In this document: positions 55,070 through 64,000 of the stretch, in pieces
How positions within the stretch are numbered: position 1 is the first letter of the stretch
Layout of the letters: each line of letters opens with the position of its first letter
DNA from: Pseudomonadota bacterium
GTDB lineage: Bacteria; Pseudomonadota; Gammaproteobacteria; Burkholderiales; Burkholderiaceae_F
Assembly: GCA_021825945.1 (NCBI GenBank)
Contig: JAKAFN010000001.1
Span: forward strand, 124,001-188,000
Direction: 5' to 3'
Length of the DNA: 64,000 nucleotides
Made by a program: the position numbers and the translations under genes
The notes under the pieces: generated by a model
Database searches by the model: none
The model's input: only the letters and a program-made list of their open reading frames with translations
What the model was told of the DNA's origin: nothing

Positions 55070-56548
55070 ATGAGTCGAGAAATTCTGTTGCTGGTGGATG
55101 CGTTGGCGCGGGAGAAGAACGTTCCGAAGGACGTCGTTTTCGGTGCGCTCGAATCCGCGCTCGCTGCGGCGACCAAGCGGTTGTTCGCCGAGGATGACGT
55201 GGAGATCCGGGTTGCCGTCGATCGGGAAACCGGCGAGTACGACGCGTTCCGACGCTGGCTCGTCGTTCCCGACGAGGCTGGCCTCCAGGAGCCGGGTCAC
55301 CAGATCATCCTGACCGATGCGCGCGAACAGATTCCCGATGCCGAGGTCGACGAATACATCGAAGAGCCCTTGCCGCGTCAGGATCTCGGGCGTCGCTTCG
55401 CGCAGGATACGAAGCAGGTGATCCTGCAGAAGATCCGCGATGCCGAGCGCGAGCAACTGCTGGCGGAGTTTTTGTCGCGGAACGATTCCATCGTCAATGG
55501 CGCCATCAAGCGCATGGACAAGGGCGATGCCATCGTCGAGATCGGCAAGATCGAGGGTCGTTTGCCTCGTTCCGAGATGATCCCGAAGGAGAATCTGCGC
55601 ATCGGCGATCGCGTTCGCGCCTACGTCGCGAAGATCGATCGCAATCTGCGTGGTCCTCAGGTCATTTTGACGCGGACGTCGCCCGAATTCCTGATGAAGC
55701 TCTTCGAACTCGAGGTTCCGGAGATCGAGCAGGGGCTGCTGCAGATCAAGTCCGCGGCTCGCGATCCGGGCGTGCGCGCCAAAATTGCGGTGTGGACCAA
55801 CGATCGTCGCATCGATCCGATCGGCACTTGCGTCGGCATGCGCGGCTCCCGCGTCCAGGCGGTTACCAACGAGTTGGGCGGGGAGCGGGTCGATATCGTG
55901 TTGTGGTCGGATGACCCTGCGCAGTTCGTGATCGGCGCTCTGGCGCCGGCCAACGTGTCATCGATCGTCGTCGACGAAGATCAGCATTCCATGGACGTGG
56001 TCGTCGACGAGGACAATCTCGCGATTGCGATCGGACGCAGCGGCCAGAACGTGCGGCTGGCTTCGGAGCTGACCGGCTGGCAGATCAATATCATGACGGC
56101 CGAAGAGTCCGAGCAGAAGCAGCAGCAGGAGCAGGAGAACATCCGCAAGTCGTTCATGGAAAGCCTCGACGTGGATCAGGAGGTCGCGGACATCCTGATC
56201 GGCGAGGGATTCTCGAGCGCCGAGGAGATCGCCTACGTGCCGGTGAACGAATTGCTGGAGATCGAAGCGTTCGATCCCGACACCGTCGAGGAACTACGCA
56301 CCCGGGCACGCAATGCCGTGCTGACCGAGGCGATCCGGCGCGAGGAAACGCTCGACAAGGCGGACAAGACGCTGCTCGAACTCGACGGTGTGGACGATGA
56401 GCTGGCGATCAAGCTCGCGGCGGCAGGCGTCCGGACGCGCGACGAACTCGGGGATCTGGGTGTCGATGAATTGGTGGATATGGCCGGGATCGAACCGGCA
56501 CGCGCCAGCGCCCTGATCATGGCGGCGCGCGCGCACTGGTTCGAGTGA
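55070..56548 (+). CDS. nusA: Transcription termination/antitermination factor NusA
   Basis: Binds RNA polymerase and modulates pausing, termination and antitermination. The 492-residue protein shows the N-terminal polymerase-binding domain ([19 protein letters not shown]), an S1 domain, two KH domains ([20 protein letters not shown] and [19 protein letters not shown]) and two C-terminal acidic repeats (about 355-415 and 430-492), the form found in E. coli that allows autoinhibition. It starts 36 bases after rimP and ends 26 bases before infB. Confidence 0.97.
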   Translation: MSREILLLVDALAREKNVPKDVVFGALESALAAATKRLFAEDDVEIRVAVDRETGEYDAFRRWLVVPDEAGLQEPGHQIILTDAREQIPDAEVDEYIEEPLPRQDLGRRFAQDTKQVILQKIRDAEREQLLAEFLSRNDSIVNGAIKRMDKGDAIVEIGKIEGRLPRSEMIPKENLRIGDRVRAYVAKIDRNLRGPQVILTRTSPEFLMKLFELEVPEIEQGLLQIKSAARDPGVRAKIAVWTNDRRIDPIGTCVGMRGSRVQAVTNELGGERVDIVLWSDDPAQFVIGALAPANVSSIVVDEDQHSMDVVVDEDNLAIAIGRSGQNVRLASELTGWQINIMTAEESEQKQQQEQENIRKSFMESLDVDQEVADILIGEGFSSAEEIAYVPVNELLEIEAFDPDTVEELRTRARNAVLTEAIRREETLDKADKTLLELDGVDDELAIKLAAAGVRTRDELGDLGVDELVDMAGIEPARASALIMAARAHWFE

Positions 56549-56574
56549 TTTCGAGAAAAGGGGTCTGACACAGG

Positions 56575-59346
56575 ATGGCCAGCAACACAGTCGCTCAATT
56601 CGCAACGGAACTCAAGCTTCCGCCGTCGGTGCTGTTGGAGCAGTTGCGCTCCGCCGGCGTGGACAAGCACGTCGAAACCGACGAACTGTCGGAGGAAGAC
56701 AAAGCGCGTCTGCTCGAAGCGTTGCGCAAGGCGCACGGTGGCGGCCAGGATGCCGGTAAGCGAAAGATCACCCTCACGCGCCGTTCGACTTCCGCAATCA
56801 AGCAGGCGGATGCCACCGGCAAGGCGCGTACGATCCAGGTCGAGGTTCGCAAGAAGCGTGTGTTCGTGAAGCGCGATGAGTCCGAGGGCGACGGGGTATC
56901 TGCGGCGCCCGCTGGTGGGGCTCCCGCGTCCGTCATCGACGAGACGGAGCAGGCGCGTCGCGAAGAGGAGGCGCGCCGCCAGGCCGAGTTGATCGCCCGC
57001 CAGATGGAGGAGGCCCGTGAGCGCGCCGAACGTGCGCAGCGCGAGCTCGAGGAGGCGCAGCGGCGCGAGCAGGCGGCGCGCGATGCTTCGGAGTCGCAAG
57101 CCGCCGAAGGGCAGGCACAGCTGGAGCGCGCGCAGGCCGAACGCGATGCGGCGGCGGCGGCGCAGGCGCAGGCCGCGGAACAGGCGCGACTTGCACAGCT
57201 GGATCAGGAACGTGCCCGCCGGGCGGTAGAAGAGGAAGTCGCGGCGATCAAGAATATGATGGCCGCGCCCAAGAAAGTATTGCGGGCCCCCGCGGCAGAA
57301 GGAACCTTGCACAAGCCGGCGACGGCGACCGTGCCGGCCAAGACCGGCGCCGTCGCGAAACCTGCGGGCGAGCGCAAGGATGAAAAGAAGGCGCCCGCGG
57401 GAGGGGCCAAGGAAGTCAAGTCCGCGAAGCTGGCGTCGAGCTGGTCCGAGGATGCTGCGCGCCGCCGGCAGATCAAGACCCGCGGCGACTCCGCCGCGCC
57501 TGGGGCAGGAGCCTCTTGGCGCGCGCCGAAGGGGCATCGTCGTCAGGACGAGCGGGACAAGAACCAGTTTGCCGCGCCGGAGGCCATCGTGCGCGAGGTG
57601 TCGGTGCCGGAAACCATCACGGTTGCGGATTTGGCACACAAGATGGCAGTCAAGGCGTCCGAGGTCATCAAGCTGCTGATGAAACTCGGCCAGATGGTCA
57701 CGATCAATCAAGTGCTGGACCAGGAGACGGCGATGATCGTCGTCGAGGAGATGGGGCACAAGGCATTTGCGGCCAAGCTCGACGACCCGGAAGCGCTGCT
57801 CGCGGAGCAGGAGCCGAATGCGCCGCACGCGGCCATGGAGCCGCGCCCGCCCGTAGTAACCGTCATGGGCCACGTCGATCACGGCAAGACTTCGCTGCTC
57901 GATTACATCCGCCGTGCCAAGGTTGCTGCCGGTGAAGCCGGCGGCATCACGCAGCATATCGGCGCATATCACGTCGAGACTCCGCGCGGTGTCATCACGT
58001 TTCTCGATACGCCGGGTCACGAAGCATTTACGGCGATGCGTGCGCGTGGTGCGAAGGCAACCGATATCGTCATCCTCGTGGTTGCGGCCGACGACGGTGT
58101 GATGCCGCAGACCGCGGAGGCGATCGCGCATGCGAAATCCGCCGGTGTGCCGATCGTCGTCGCACTCAACAAGATCGACAAGCCGGAAGCCAACCCCGAG
58201 CGGGTGAAGCAGGAATTGGTTGCGCACTCGGTCGTGCCCGAGGAATACGGCGGCGACTCGCCATTCGTCCCGGTGTCGGCCAAGACGGGGGCCGGAATCG
58301 ATGACCTGCTCGAGAATGTTCTGCTCCAGGCCGAGGTTCTGGAGTTGCAGGCGCCGAAGGAGGCGCCTGCCAAGGGGCTGATCATCGAGTCCCGCCTGGA
58401 CAAGGGGCGCGGACCGGTGGCATCGGTACTGGTGCAGTCCGGAACCCTCAAGCGCGGTGACGTCGTTCTCGCGGGAAGCTGTTTCGGTCGCGTGCGCGCG
58501 ATGCTCGACGAGAGCGGAAAATCGATTCCGTCGGCGGGGCCGTCGATCCCGGTGGAAATCCAGGGTCTGTCGGACGTGCCTGCAGCGGGTGACGAGTTGA
58601 TCGTGTTGGGCGACGAGCGCAAGGCGCGCGAAATCGCGCTGTTCCGCCAGGGCAAGTTCCGCGACACCAAGCTTGCCAAGCAGCAGGCCGCCAAGCTCGA
58701 GAACATTTTCGAGAGCATGGGCGAGGGTGAGGTCAAGACCCTGGCACTGATCATCAAGTCCGACGTGCAGGGGTCCCAGGAGGCCTTGGTGCATGCGCTC
58801 ACCAAGCTTTCGACCGCGGAAGTCAAGGTCCAGGTCGTGCACGCGCAGGTGGGCGGGGTGACCGAAAGCGACGTCAACCTCGCGATGGCGTCCAAGGCGG
58901 TCATCATCGGCTTCAATGTGCGGGCAGACCAGTCGGCGCGCAAGTTGGCCGAGAGCAACGGCATCGACATTCGCTACTACAACGTGATCTACGACGCCGT
59001 CGACGATGTGCGCGCCGCCCTGGGTGGAATGTTGGCTCCGGAAAAGCGCGAAAACGTCCTTGGCCTGGTGGAGATCCGGCAGGTGTTCCGGATCTCCAAG
59101 GTGGGGTCGGTCGCCGGCTGCATGGTGCTCGATGGCCTGATCAAGCGTACCGCGAGTGCCCGCCTGTTGCGCGACAATGTCGTGATCTGGACGGGTGAGC
59201 TCGATTCGCTCAAGCGGTTCAAGGATGACGTGCGTGAAGTCAAGGCGGGTTTCGAGTGCGGTCTGTCGCTCAAGGGATACGACGACATCAAGGAAGGCGA
59301 CCAGCTCGAAATCTTCGAGGTGCAGGAGGTTGCCCGGACGCTCTGA
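56575..59346 (+). CDS. infB: Translation initiation factor IF-2
   Basis: GTPase that places fMet-tRNA on the ribosome. The 923-residue protein has the small N-terminal IF2N domain ([19 protein letters not shown]), a long charged Ala/Glu/Arg-rich coiled-coil region (about 120-220), a second IF2N-like module near [21 protein letters not shown], and the G domain with [20 protein letters not shown] and NKIDKP. Domains II to IV close with [18 protein letters not shown]. The start ATG follows AAAAGGGG at longer-than-usual spacing. Possible internal starts for shorter isoforms cannot be judged by eye. Confidence 0.97.
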   Translation: MASNTVAQFATELKLPPSVLLEQLRSAGVDKHVETDELSEEDKARLLEALRKAHGGGQDAGKRKITLTRRSTSAIKQADATGKARTIQVEVRKKRVFVKRDESEGDGVSAAPAGGAPASVIDETEQARREEEARRQAELIARQMEEARERAERAQRELEEAQRREQAARDASESQAAEGQAQLERAQAERDAAAAAQAQAAEQARLAQLDQERARRAVEEEVAAIKNMMAAPKKVLRAPAAEGTLHKPATATVPAKTGAVAKPAGERKDEKKAPAGGAKEVKSAKLASSWSEDAARRRQIKTRGDSAAPGAGASWRAPKGHRRQDERDKNQFAAPEAIVREVSVPETITVADLAHKMAVKASEVIKLLMKLGQMVTINQVLDQETAMIVVEEMGHKAFAAKLDDPEALLAEQEPNAPHAAMEPRPPVVTVMGHVDHGKTSLLDYIRRAKVAAGEAGGITQHIGAYHVETPRGVITFLDTPGHEAFTAMRARGAKATDIVILVVAADDGVMPQTAEAIAHAKSAGVPIVVALNKIDKPEANPERVKQELVAHSVVPEEYGGDSPFVPVSAKTGAGIDDLLENVLLQAEVLELQAPKEAPAKGLIIESRLDKGRGPVASVLVQSGTLKRGDVVLAGSCFGRVRAMLDESGKSIPSAGPSIPVEIQGLSDVPAAGDELIVLGDERKAREIALFRQGKFRDTKLAKQQAAKLENIFESMGEGEVKTLALIIKSDVQGSQEALVHALTKLSTAEVKVQVVHAQVGGVTESDVNLAMASKAVIIGFNVRADQSARKLAESNGIDIRYYNVIYDAVDDVRAALGGMLAPEKRENVLGLVEIRQVFRISKVGSVAGCMVLDGLIKRTASARLLRDNVVIWTGELDSLKRFKDDVREVKAGFECGLSLKGYDDIKEGDQLEIFEVQEVARTL

Positions 59347-59361
59347 TCCGGAAACCGGCTC

Positions 59362-59715
59362 ATGGTGAAATCTCCAAACCGCGGCCAACGCGTCGCCGAC
59401 CAGATCCAGCGCGACCTTTCGGAGTTGATCGCGCGCGAAGTCCGGGACCCGCGCGTCGGCATGGTGACGATCAGCGGCGTCGATCTGACGCCGGATTACG
59501 CGCACGCGAAAGTACATTTCACCGTGATCGGATCCGATCCGGCGGAATCCGCTGCGGGGCTCAACGCGGCGGCCGGCCATTTGCACAACCTGTTGTTCAA
59601 GCGCCTGCGCATTCATACCGTGCCCCGGTTGCATTTCGTGCGGGACACCTCGATCGAGCGCGGGTTCCGCATCGACGCCTTGATCGATGAGGCGATGCGG
59701 GAGACCGGCAAATAG
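59362..59715 (+). CDS. rbfA: 30S ribosome-binding factor A
   Basis: Cold-shock-inducible assembly factor that binds the 16S 5' region of the small subunit. The 117-residue KH-like protein has [30 protein letters not shown], the central [16 protein letters not shown] and the C-terminal [21 protein letters not shown]. It begins 15 bases after infB and precedes truB by 39 bases in the usual order. Confidence 0.96.
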   Translation: MVKSPNRGQRVADQIQRDLSELIAREVRDPRVGMVTISGVDLTPDYAHAKVHFTVIGSDPAESAAGLNAAAGHLHNLLFKRLRIHTVPRLHFVRDTSIERGFRIDALIDEAMRETGK

Positions 59716-59754
59716 GGGCCATTCGCTTCCCTTCGGGGATTGGGCCAAAGAACG

Positions 59755-60663
59755 ATGGTGCGCCGTTCCCATGCCGATCAGGTCGACGGCGTACTCATAT
59801 TGGATAAGCCGCTCGGCATGACGTCGAATGCCGCGCTGCAGGCGGCACGCCGCCTGATGAACGCCCGCAAGGGCGGCCATGGTGGAACGCTCGACCCGCT
59901 GGCCAGCGGCCTGCTGCCGCTGACGTTCGGCGAGGCGACGAAGTTCTCCGCAGATCTGCTGGACGCCGACAAGGAGTACCGGGCGCAACTGGAACTGGGC
60001 GTCACCACGACGAGCGGTGACGCGGAGGGCGAGGTGGTGGCTCGTACCCCGGTGGACGTCCCCCGTGCACGGTTCGAGGAAATGCTTGCGGGGTTCGTCG
60101 GCGAGATCGAGCAGGTGCCGCCGATGTATTCGGCCCTCAAGCGCGATGGACGCGCGCTCTATACGCTGGCGCGCGCCGGCATCGAGGTCGAACGCGCGCC
60201 ACGTAGGGTCACCGTTTCCCGATTGGCGCTGATCGAATGGGATCCGCTGCGGCCCCGCGTCGAGGTCGCCTGCAGCAAGGGCACGTACATACGCGTCCTG
60301 GCGGAAGATATTGGCCGCGCGCTGGGCTGCGGCGCGCACCTGACCGCCCTTCGGCGTACGCGGGTCGGACCATTGACGCTCGACCATGCGGTGACCTTGG
60401 TCGAACTGGAGGCGTTGGCGCTCTCCGACCGCCGGAACCGGCTTGCGCCGGCAGACGCGCTACTGACGGGGTTGCCTCGTATCGTGCTCGATACGGCGGC
60501 GACGCAGCGATTCGGTCATGGTCAGCGCGTAGCGTTGGTGCATGCGAACTGCTCGCGTGTCGGCGTGTACGGCGAGTGTGGCAGGCTGCTGGGATTGGGA
60601 ATGTGTGAAGGGGGCTGGCTGGTTCCCGGACGTTTGATTTCGAATATCGAGGAAGCAAAATGA
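59755..60663 (+). CDS. truB: tRNA pseudouridine-55 synthase
   Basis: Makes the universal T-loop pseudouridine. It is 302 residues from the ATG at 59755; a TTG at 59740 would add five residues but has no usable ribosome binding site. The catalytic motif [17 protein letters not shown] holds the nucleophilic aspartate. [21 protein letters not shown] and a C-terminal PUA-like region ([21 protein letters not shown]) complete it. The stop overlaps the typA start (ATGA at 60660-60663), linking the two. Confidence 0.96.
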   Translation: MVRRSHADQVDGVLILDKPLGMTSNAALQAARRLMNARKGGHGGTLDPLASGLLPLTFGEATKFSADLLDADKEYRAQLELGVTTTSGDAEGEVVARTPVDVPRARFEEMLAGFVGEIEQVPPMYSALKRDGRALYTLARAGIEVERAPRRVTVSRLALIEWDPLRPRVEVACSKGTYIRVLAEDIGRALGCGAHLTALRRTRVGPLTLDHAVTLVELEALALSDRRNRLAPADALLTGLPRIVLDTAATQRFGHGQRVALVHANCSRVGVYGECGRLLGLGMCEGGWLVPGRLISNIEEAK

Positions 60664-62501
60664 CATCGAGAGCGTTACGAAACATCGCGATCATCGCGCA
60701 CGTTGACCACGGCAAGACGACGCTGGTCGACAAACTGCTCACGCAATCCGGAACATTCCGGGACAACCAGCAGGTTGCCGATCGGGTCATGGACAGCAAT
60801 GACCTAGAGCGCGAGCGCGGCATCACGATTCTTGCGAAGAACTGTGCGATCGAGTACGAAGGAACGCACATCAACATCGTTGATACTCCCGGACACGCCG
60901 ATTTCGGCGGCGAGGTCGAGCGTGTGCTGTCGATGGTCGATGGCGTGCTGCTCCTCGTCGATGCTGTCGAGGGGCCGATGCCGCAGACCCGGTTCGTCAC
61001 TCGCAAGGCGCTCGCGCAGGGATTGAAACCGATCGTCGTCGTCAACAAGATCGACCGGCCCGGCGCGCGGCCCGATTACGTCGTCAACGCGACATTCGAT
61101 CTGTTCGACAAGCTGGGGGCGACCGAAGAGCAGCTCGATTTTCCCGTGGTCTACGCTTCGGCCCTCAACGGCTACGCGACGACCAGCCTGGACGATCTCG
61201 ATGCGGCGCGCACCGACGGTCGCGGCATGCGGCCCCTGTTCGATGCGATCCTGCAGCATGTTCCGGTGCGGGACGAGGACCCCGACGGGGGCTTGCAGTT
61301 GCAGATCTCCTCGCTCGACTACTCGAGCTATGTCGGCAAGATCGGCATCGGCCGAATCCGTCGCGGCAGGATCCGCGCGGGGCAGGAAGTGGCGGTTCTC
61401 GATGGACCGGGGTCGACTCCTCTGCGCGGTCGGATCAATCAGGTGCTGAAATTCCGTGGGCTGGATCGGGAACTGGTGGATGAAGCGATTGCAGGAGACA
61501 TCGTTCTCATCAATGGCATCGAGGAACTCAATATCGGTTCGACGGTGTGCACCCCCGATGCACCCGATGCGCTTCCGCTACTCCGGGTCGACGAACCGAC
61601 CCTGGTGATGAACTTTTGCGTCAACACCAGTCCGTTGGCGGGCCGGGAAGGAAAGTTCGTCACGAGTCGCCAATTGCGCGAACGCCTGGAACGCGAACTC
61701 AAATCCAACGTCGCGCTGCGCATGCGCGAAACCGACGATGAAACGGTATTCGAGGTTGCGGGGCGGGGCGAATTGCACCTGACGGTGCTCATTGAAAACA
61801 TGCGGCGCGAGGGGTATGAACTCGCGGTGTCGCGGCCCCGCGTCATGTTCAAGGAAATCGACGGCGAGCGCTGCGAGCCGTACGAGATGCTGACGGTGGA
61901 TGTGGAGGAGCAGCATCAGGGAACGGTGATGGAGGAACTCGGCCGCCGTCGGGGGGATCTGCTGGACATGCAGCCGGACGGGCGTGGGCGGGTGCGCCTC
62001 GAGTACCGCATCGCGGCGCGTGGGTTGATCGGGTTCCAGGGAGAATTCCTGACGATGACGCGCGGCACCGGTCTCATCAGTCATGTGTTCGACGATTACG
62101 GACCCGTGCGCGCGCCCGATCTCGGTGAACGACGCAATGGGGTGCTGATCTCGCAGGATGACGGCGATGCCGTGGCCTACGCGTTGTGGAAGTTGCAGGA
62201 GCGCGGCCGCATGTTCGTTTCGCCTGGCGACAAGCTGTACGAGGGAATGATCATCGGCATCCATTCCCGTGACAACGATCTTGTCGTCAATCCGGTGCGG
62301 GAAAAGAAGCTCACCAACGTCCGGGCGTCCGGCAAGGACGAGCACATCGATCTCGTGCCGCCAATCAAGCTCACCTTGGAATACGCGGTGGAGTTCATTG
62401 CCGATGATGAGTTGGTCGAGGTCACGCCGATGACGATCCGCCTTCGCAAGCGGTTCCTCAAGGAACACGAGCGCAAGCGCGCGCAACGCGAAGCAGCTTG
62501 A
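60660..62501 (+). CDS. typA: Ribosome-binding GTPase TypA/BipA
   Basis: Translational GTPase of the EF-G superfamily, involved in 50S assembly and growth at low temperature. The 613-residue protein has G1 [16 protein letters not shown], the switch region [13 protein letters not shown]3 [12 protein letters not shown] and G4 [12 protein letters not shown]. The C-terminal BipA-specific domain ends in [25 protein letters not shown] precedes the ATG. The final hairpin region separates it from the opposing c-di-GMP gene. Confidence 0.97.
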   Translation: MTSRALRNIAIIAHVDHGKTTLVDKLLTQSGTFRDNQQVADRVMDSNDLERERGITILAKNCAIEYEGTHINIVDTPGHADFGGEVERVLSMVDGVLLLVDAVEGPMPQTRFVTRKALAQGLKPIVVVNKIDRPGARPDYVVNATFDLFDKLGATEEQLDFPVVYASALNGYATTSLDDLDAARTDGRGMRPLFDAILQHVPVRDEDPDGGLQLQISSLDYSSYVGKIGIGRIRRGRIRAGQEVAVLDGPGSTPLRGRINQVLKFRGLDRELVDEAIAGDIVLINGIEELNIGSTVCTPDAPDALPLLRVDEPTLVMNFCVNTSPLAGREGKFVTSRQLRERLERELKSNVALRMRETDDETVFEVAGRGELHLTVLIENMRREGYELAVSRPRVMFKEIDGERCEPYEMLTVDVEEQHQGTVMEELGRRRGDLLDMQPDGRGRVRLEYRIAARGLIGFQGEFLTMTRGTGLISHVFDDYGPVRAPDLGERRNGVLISQDDGDAVAYALWKLQERGRMFVSPGDKLYEGMIIGIHSRDNDLVVNPVREKKLTNVRASGKDEHIDLVPPIKLTLEYAVEFIADDELVEVTPMTIRLRKRFLKEHERKRAQREAA

Positions 62502-62508
62502 CCGAAAG

Positions 62509-62551
62509 GAGGAATCGCCGCGTTCCCGGCTGGGTGACACGGCGGTTCCTC
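62509..62551. terminator. Long hairpin between typA and the GGDEF-EAL gene
   Basis: GAGGAATCGCCG (62509-62520) pairs with CGGCGGTTCCTC (62540-62551), 12 bp with one G-T pair and a 19-base loop. It lies between convergent stop codons and is likely a bidirectional terminator, though without a U-tract. Confidence 0.45.
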
Positions 62552-62567
62552 GATGGCCGGGCGCAGT

Positions 62568-64000
62568 TCACCGCTTCGCCGCAGCATCGATCATGTGATC
62601 GGAGATGCCATCCGGCGCTTCCGTGTGCGACGGTGTCGATCGGTAAGCGGGATCGGCCCAGATCGGGATTTGGTCCGGAGGTAACGGCGCACCGAACAGG
62701 TAGCCTTGCGCCGACCGACAGCCGATCGAGCGCAGGATTTCCACTTGCAGTGGATCCTCGACGCCTTCGGCGACGCTGTGCTTGCCCAGGCTCTCGATGA
62801 GCATCATGCTGGCCCGGGTCATCGCGCGCACGTCGGGTGCAATGGCGAGATCGGCGATGAATGACCGGTCGACCTTCACGTAGTCGAACGGATATTGGCG
62901 CAGGCACGCCAGCGAGGACGTCCCGGTGCCGAAGTCGTCCATGGCCAGTCGCACACCCATCTCCCGCAACCGTTGCATCAGGACCAGCACGGCATCCGGA
63001 TCGCGCATCACGTCGCGTTCGGTCACTTCGAGTTGCAGTGCGCCGGCGGGCATGGCGTTTTCCGTCAGAAGCTGTTCGACGTGCCGCACCAAGGCGTTGG
63101 GGAACCCCAACTGGCTGCGGGAAACATTCACGCTGATCCCTCGCGGCGCGAGTCGCGGGCGCTCGGTCTGCCATTTCCGCCATTGCCCGCAGGCCTGCCG
63201 TTGTACCCATTCGTCAAGGCTGATGATCAGCCCCGACTCCTCCGCGATCGGGATGAATTCGGCCGGTGCGATGTTGCCCAGTTCGGGATGGTTCCAGCGG
63301 ACAAGCGCCTCGACGGACTCCATCGTCTCGGTATCGAGGGAGACGATCGGCTGATAGACGAGCGAAAGTTGCGGCGTGCCGATCGCCTTGCGCAGTTCGG
63401 CTTCGATCAGGAATTCCCGGGCGACCTTGCGGCCCATGACGGGATCGAAGGCGGCGATGCGGCCTCGTCCTGCCTGTTTGGCGTTGTACATGGCGGTATC
63501 GACGTCGCGCAGCACCGCATCCGCGCCTTCGTCGCAGTGCTCGCTGCCGACCACGCCGATGGATGCGGCCATGCGGATCTCCTGCCGTTCGATCGTAAAC
63601 GGCTGGTTGATCGCGGCGAGGATGCGCTGGGCGATCTGCACCGCTTCTCCGGTGTCGGGAACGCCCTCCAGCAGGAGGGCGAATTCGTCGCCGCCGAACC
63701 GGGCGGCGAGAAACGACTCGTTCGTGCCGGACGCGGTGGCGACGTCCCGTAGCACCGCCTGTAGTCTCCCGGCGACGGTACGAAGCACCGCGTCCCCGGC
63801 CGGGTGGCCCAGTGTGTCATTGACGCCCTTGAATCGGTCCAGGTCGAGCAGCAATACGCAAAACCCCGCCATGCGATGTCGACAGGTTCGGTCGATGGCG
63901 TCGGCCAAGCGGCGGGCGAAAAGGCTGCGGCTGGCCAGCCCGGTGACGCCGTCGGTATTGGCCGCCGCCAGCGCCGCCAGTTCGATTTCCTTGCGCCCGG
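62568..64000 (-). CDS. GGDEF-EAL protein, 5' end outside the window
   Basis: The frame reads without a stop to the window edge, so at least 477 residues are visible and the N-terminal sensor region is missing. The GGDEF domain begins ANTDGVTGLASRSLFARRLAD and keeps the active site RFGGDEFALLL, but lacks an RxxD inhibitory site five residues before it. The EAL domain keeps EALVRWNHPE, NVSRSQLGFPN, TERD, DDFGTGTSSL, VKVDRSF, EGVED and QGYLFG, so both synthesis and hydrolysis of c-di-GMP are possible. The apparent TTG start at 63908 is inside the GGDEF domain and is not real. Confidence 0.93.
   Translation of the reverse strand, partial: GRKEIELAALAAANTDGVTGLASRSLFARRLADAIDRTCRHRMAGFCVLLLDLDRFKGVNDTLGHPAGDAVLRTVAGRLQAVLRDVATASGTNESFLAARFGGDEFALLLEGVPDTGEAVQIAQRILAAINQPFTIERQEIRMAASIGVVGSEHCDEGADAVLRDVDTAMYNAKQAGRGRIAAFDPVMGRKVAREFLIEAELRKAIGTPQLSLVYQPIVSLDTETMESVEALVRWNHPELGNIAPAEFIPIAEESGLIISLDEWVQRQACGQWRKWQTERPRLAPRGISVNVSRSQLGFPNALVRHVEQLLTENAMPAGALQLEVTERDVMRDPDAVLVLMQRLREMGVRLAMDDFGTGTSSLACLRQYPFDYVKVDRSFIADLAIAPDVRAMTRASMMLIESLGKHSVAEGVEDPLQVEILRSIGCRSAQGYLFGAPLPPDQIPIWADPAYRSTPSHTEAPDGISDHMIDAAAKR

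Noticed and set aside
56233..60387. Very long minus-strand open frame (over 1,300 codons) opposite nusA, infB, rbfA and truB
   Set aside because: It is the complement of four certain genes in a GC-rich genome where antisense frames stay open. The translation is Arg/Leu/His-rich with no family motif and no ribosome binding site.

Overview
The window is chromosomal DNA, GC-rich and densely coded, from a proteobacterium that is most likely a betaproteobacterium of the Burkholderiales type. The assignment rests on gene content and order read directly: a DUF3460 protein, the longer betaproteobacterial form of infA, the run methyltransferase-rnhA-dnaQ-tRNA-Val, rpoZ-spoT facing greB, and scpB-rluB-rimP-nusA-infB-rbfA-truB-typA. 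I see no insertion sequence, prophage, CRISPR array or plasmid function; nearly everything is core housekeeping with a few accessory regulatory genes.

Layout. 1-6.0 kb (+): the tail of an unknown gene, ilvD, recQ, a cold-shock protein, infA, then a second divergent cold-shock protein translationally coupled to an FNR-type oxygen regulator with an FNR-like box upstream. 6.1-12.6 kb (-): a small unknown protein, DUF3460, dcd-metG, a chemoreceptor with a zinc-binding CZB domain, and apbC. 12.7-19.0 kb (+): glycine cleavage gcvT-gcvH-gcvP and the ABC-F factor ettA. 19.0-22.7 kb (-): a rhodanese, then the tight thyA-folA-DUF4337-ackA run. 22.8-26.2 kb: a fructosamine-kinase-family protein (+), fabI and a MltD-type lytic transglycosylase (-). 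26.4-31.0 kb (+): methyltransferase, rnhA, dnaQ, tRNA-Val(CAC), and a globin-coupled EAL phosphodiesterase preceded by FNR-like sites. 31.1-36.7 kb: a secreted phosphoesterase (-), pyk, gltX, tRNA-Ala(GGC), tRNA-Glu(TTC), and a histone-deacetylase-family enzyme (+). 36.7-43.4 kb: a patatin-like lipoprotein (-), a membrane/TlpA fusion with greB (+), and the converging rpoZ-spoT pair and a response regulator (-). 43.4-45.6 kb (+): a sensor histidine kinase coupled to a small secreted protein. 45.4-51.7 kb (-): a damage-inducible mutagenesis operon lexA-imuB-dnaE2-imuA behind a clear SOS box. 51.9-62.5 kb (+): scpB-rluB, then the translation/transcription operon rimP-nusA-infB-rbfA-truB and typA. 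62.6 kb to the end (-): a GGDEF-EAL protein cut off by the window edge.

Two themes link genes. The first is oxygen and c-di-GMP: an FNR homologue carries all four cluster cysteines and the E..SR recognition residues, its own operon has an FNR-like box positioned as in a class II activated promoter, and a 9/10 FNR-like box lies upstream of a heme-globin EAL phosphodiesterase. The second is the SOS mutasome. The operon contains its own repressor, imuA is last instead of ahead of imuB, and ImuB appears to lack roughly 50-60 residues of the polymerase fingers region. Other oddities are antisense tail overlaps (greB/spoT, imuA/secreted protein), a near-perfect intrinsic terminator 18 bases ahead of the rimP start codon, a REP-like element after gcvP, and a membrane domain fused to a TlpA thioredoxin.
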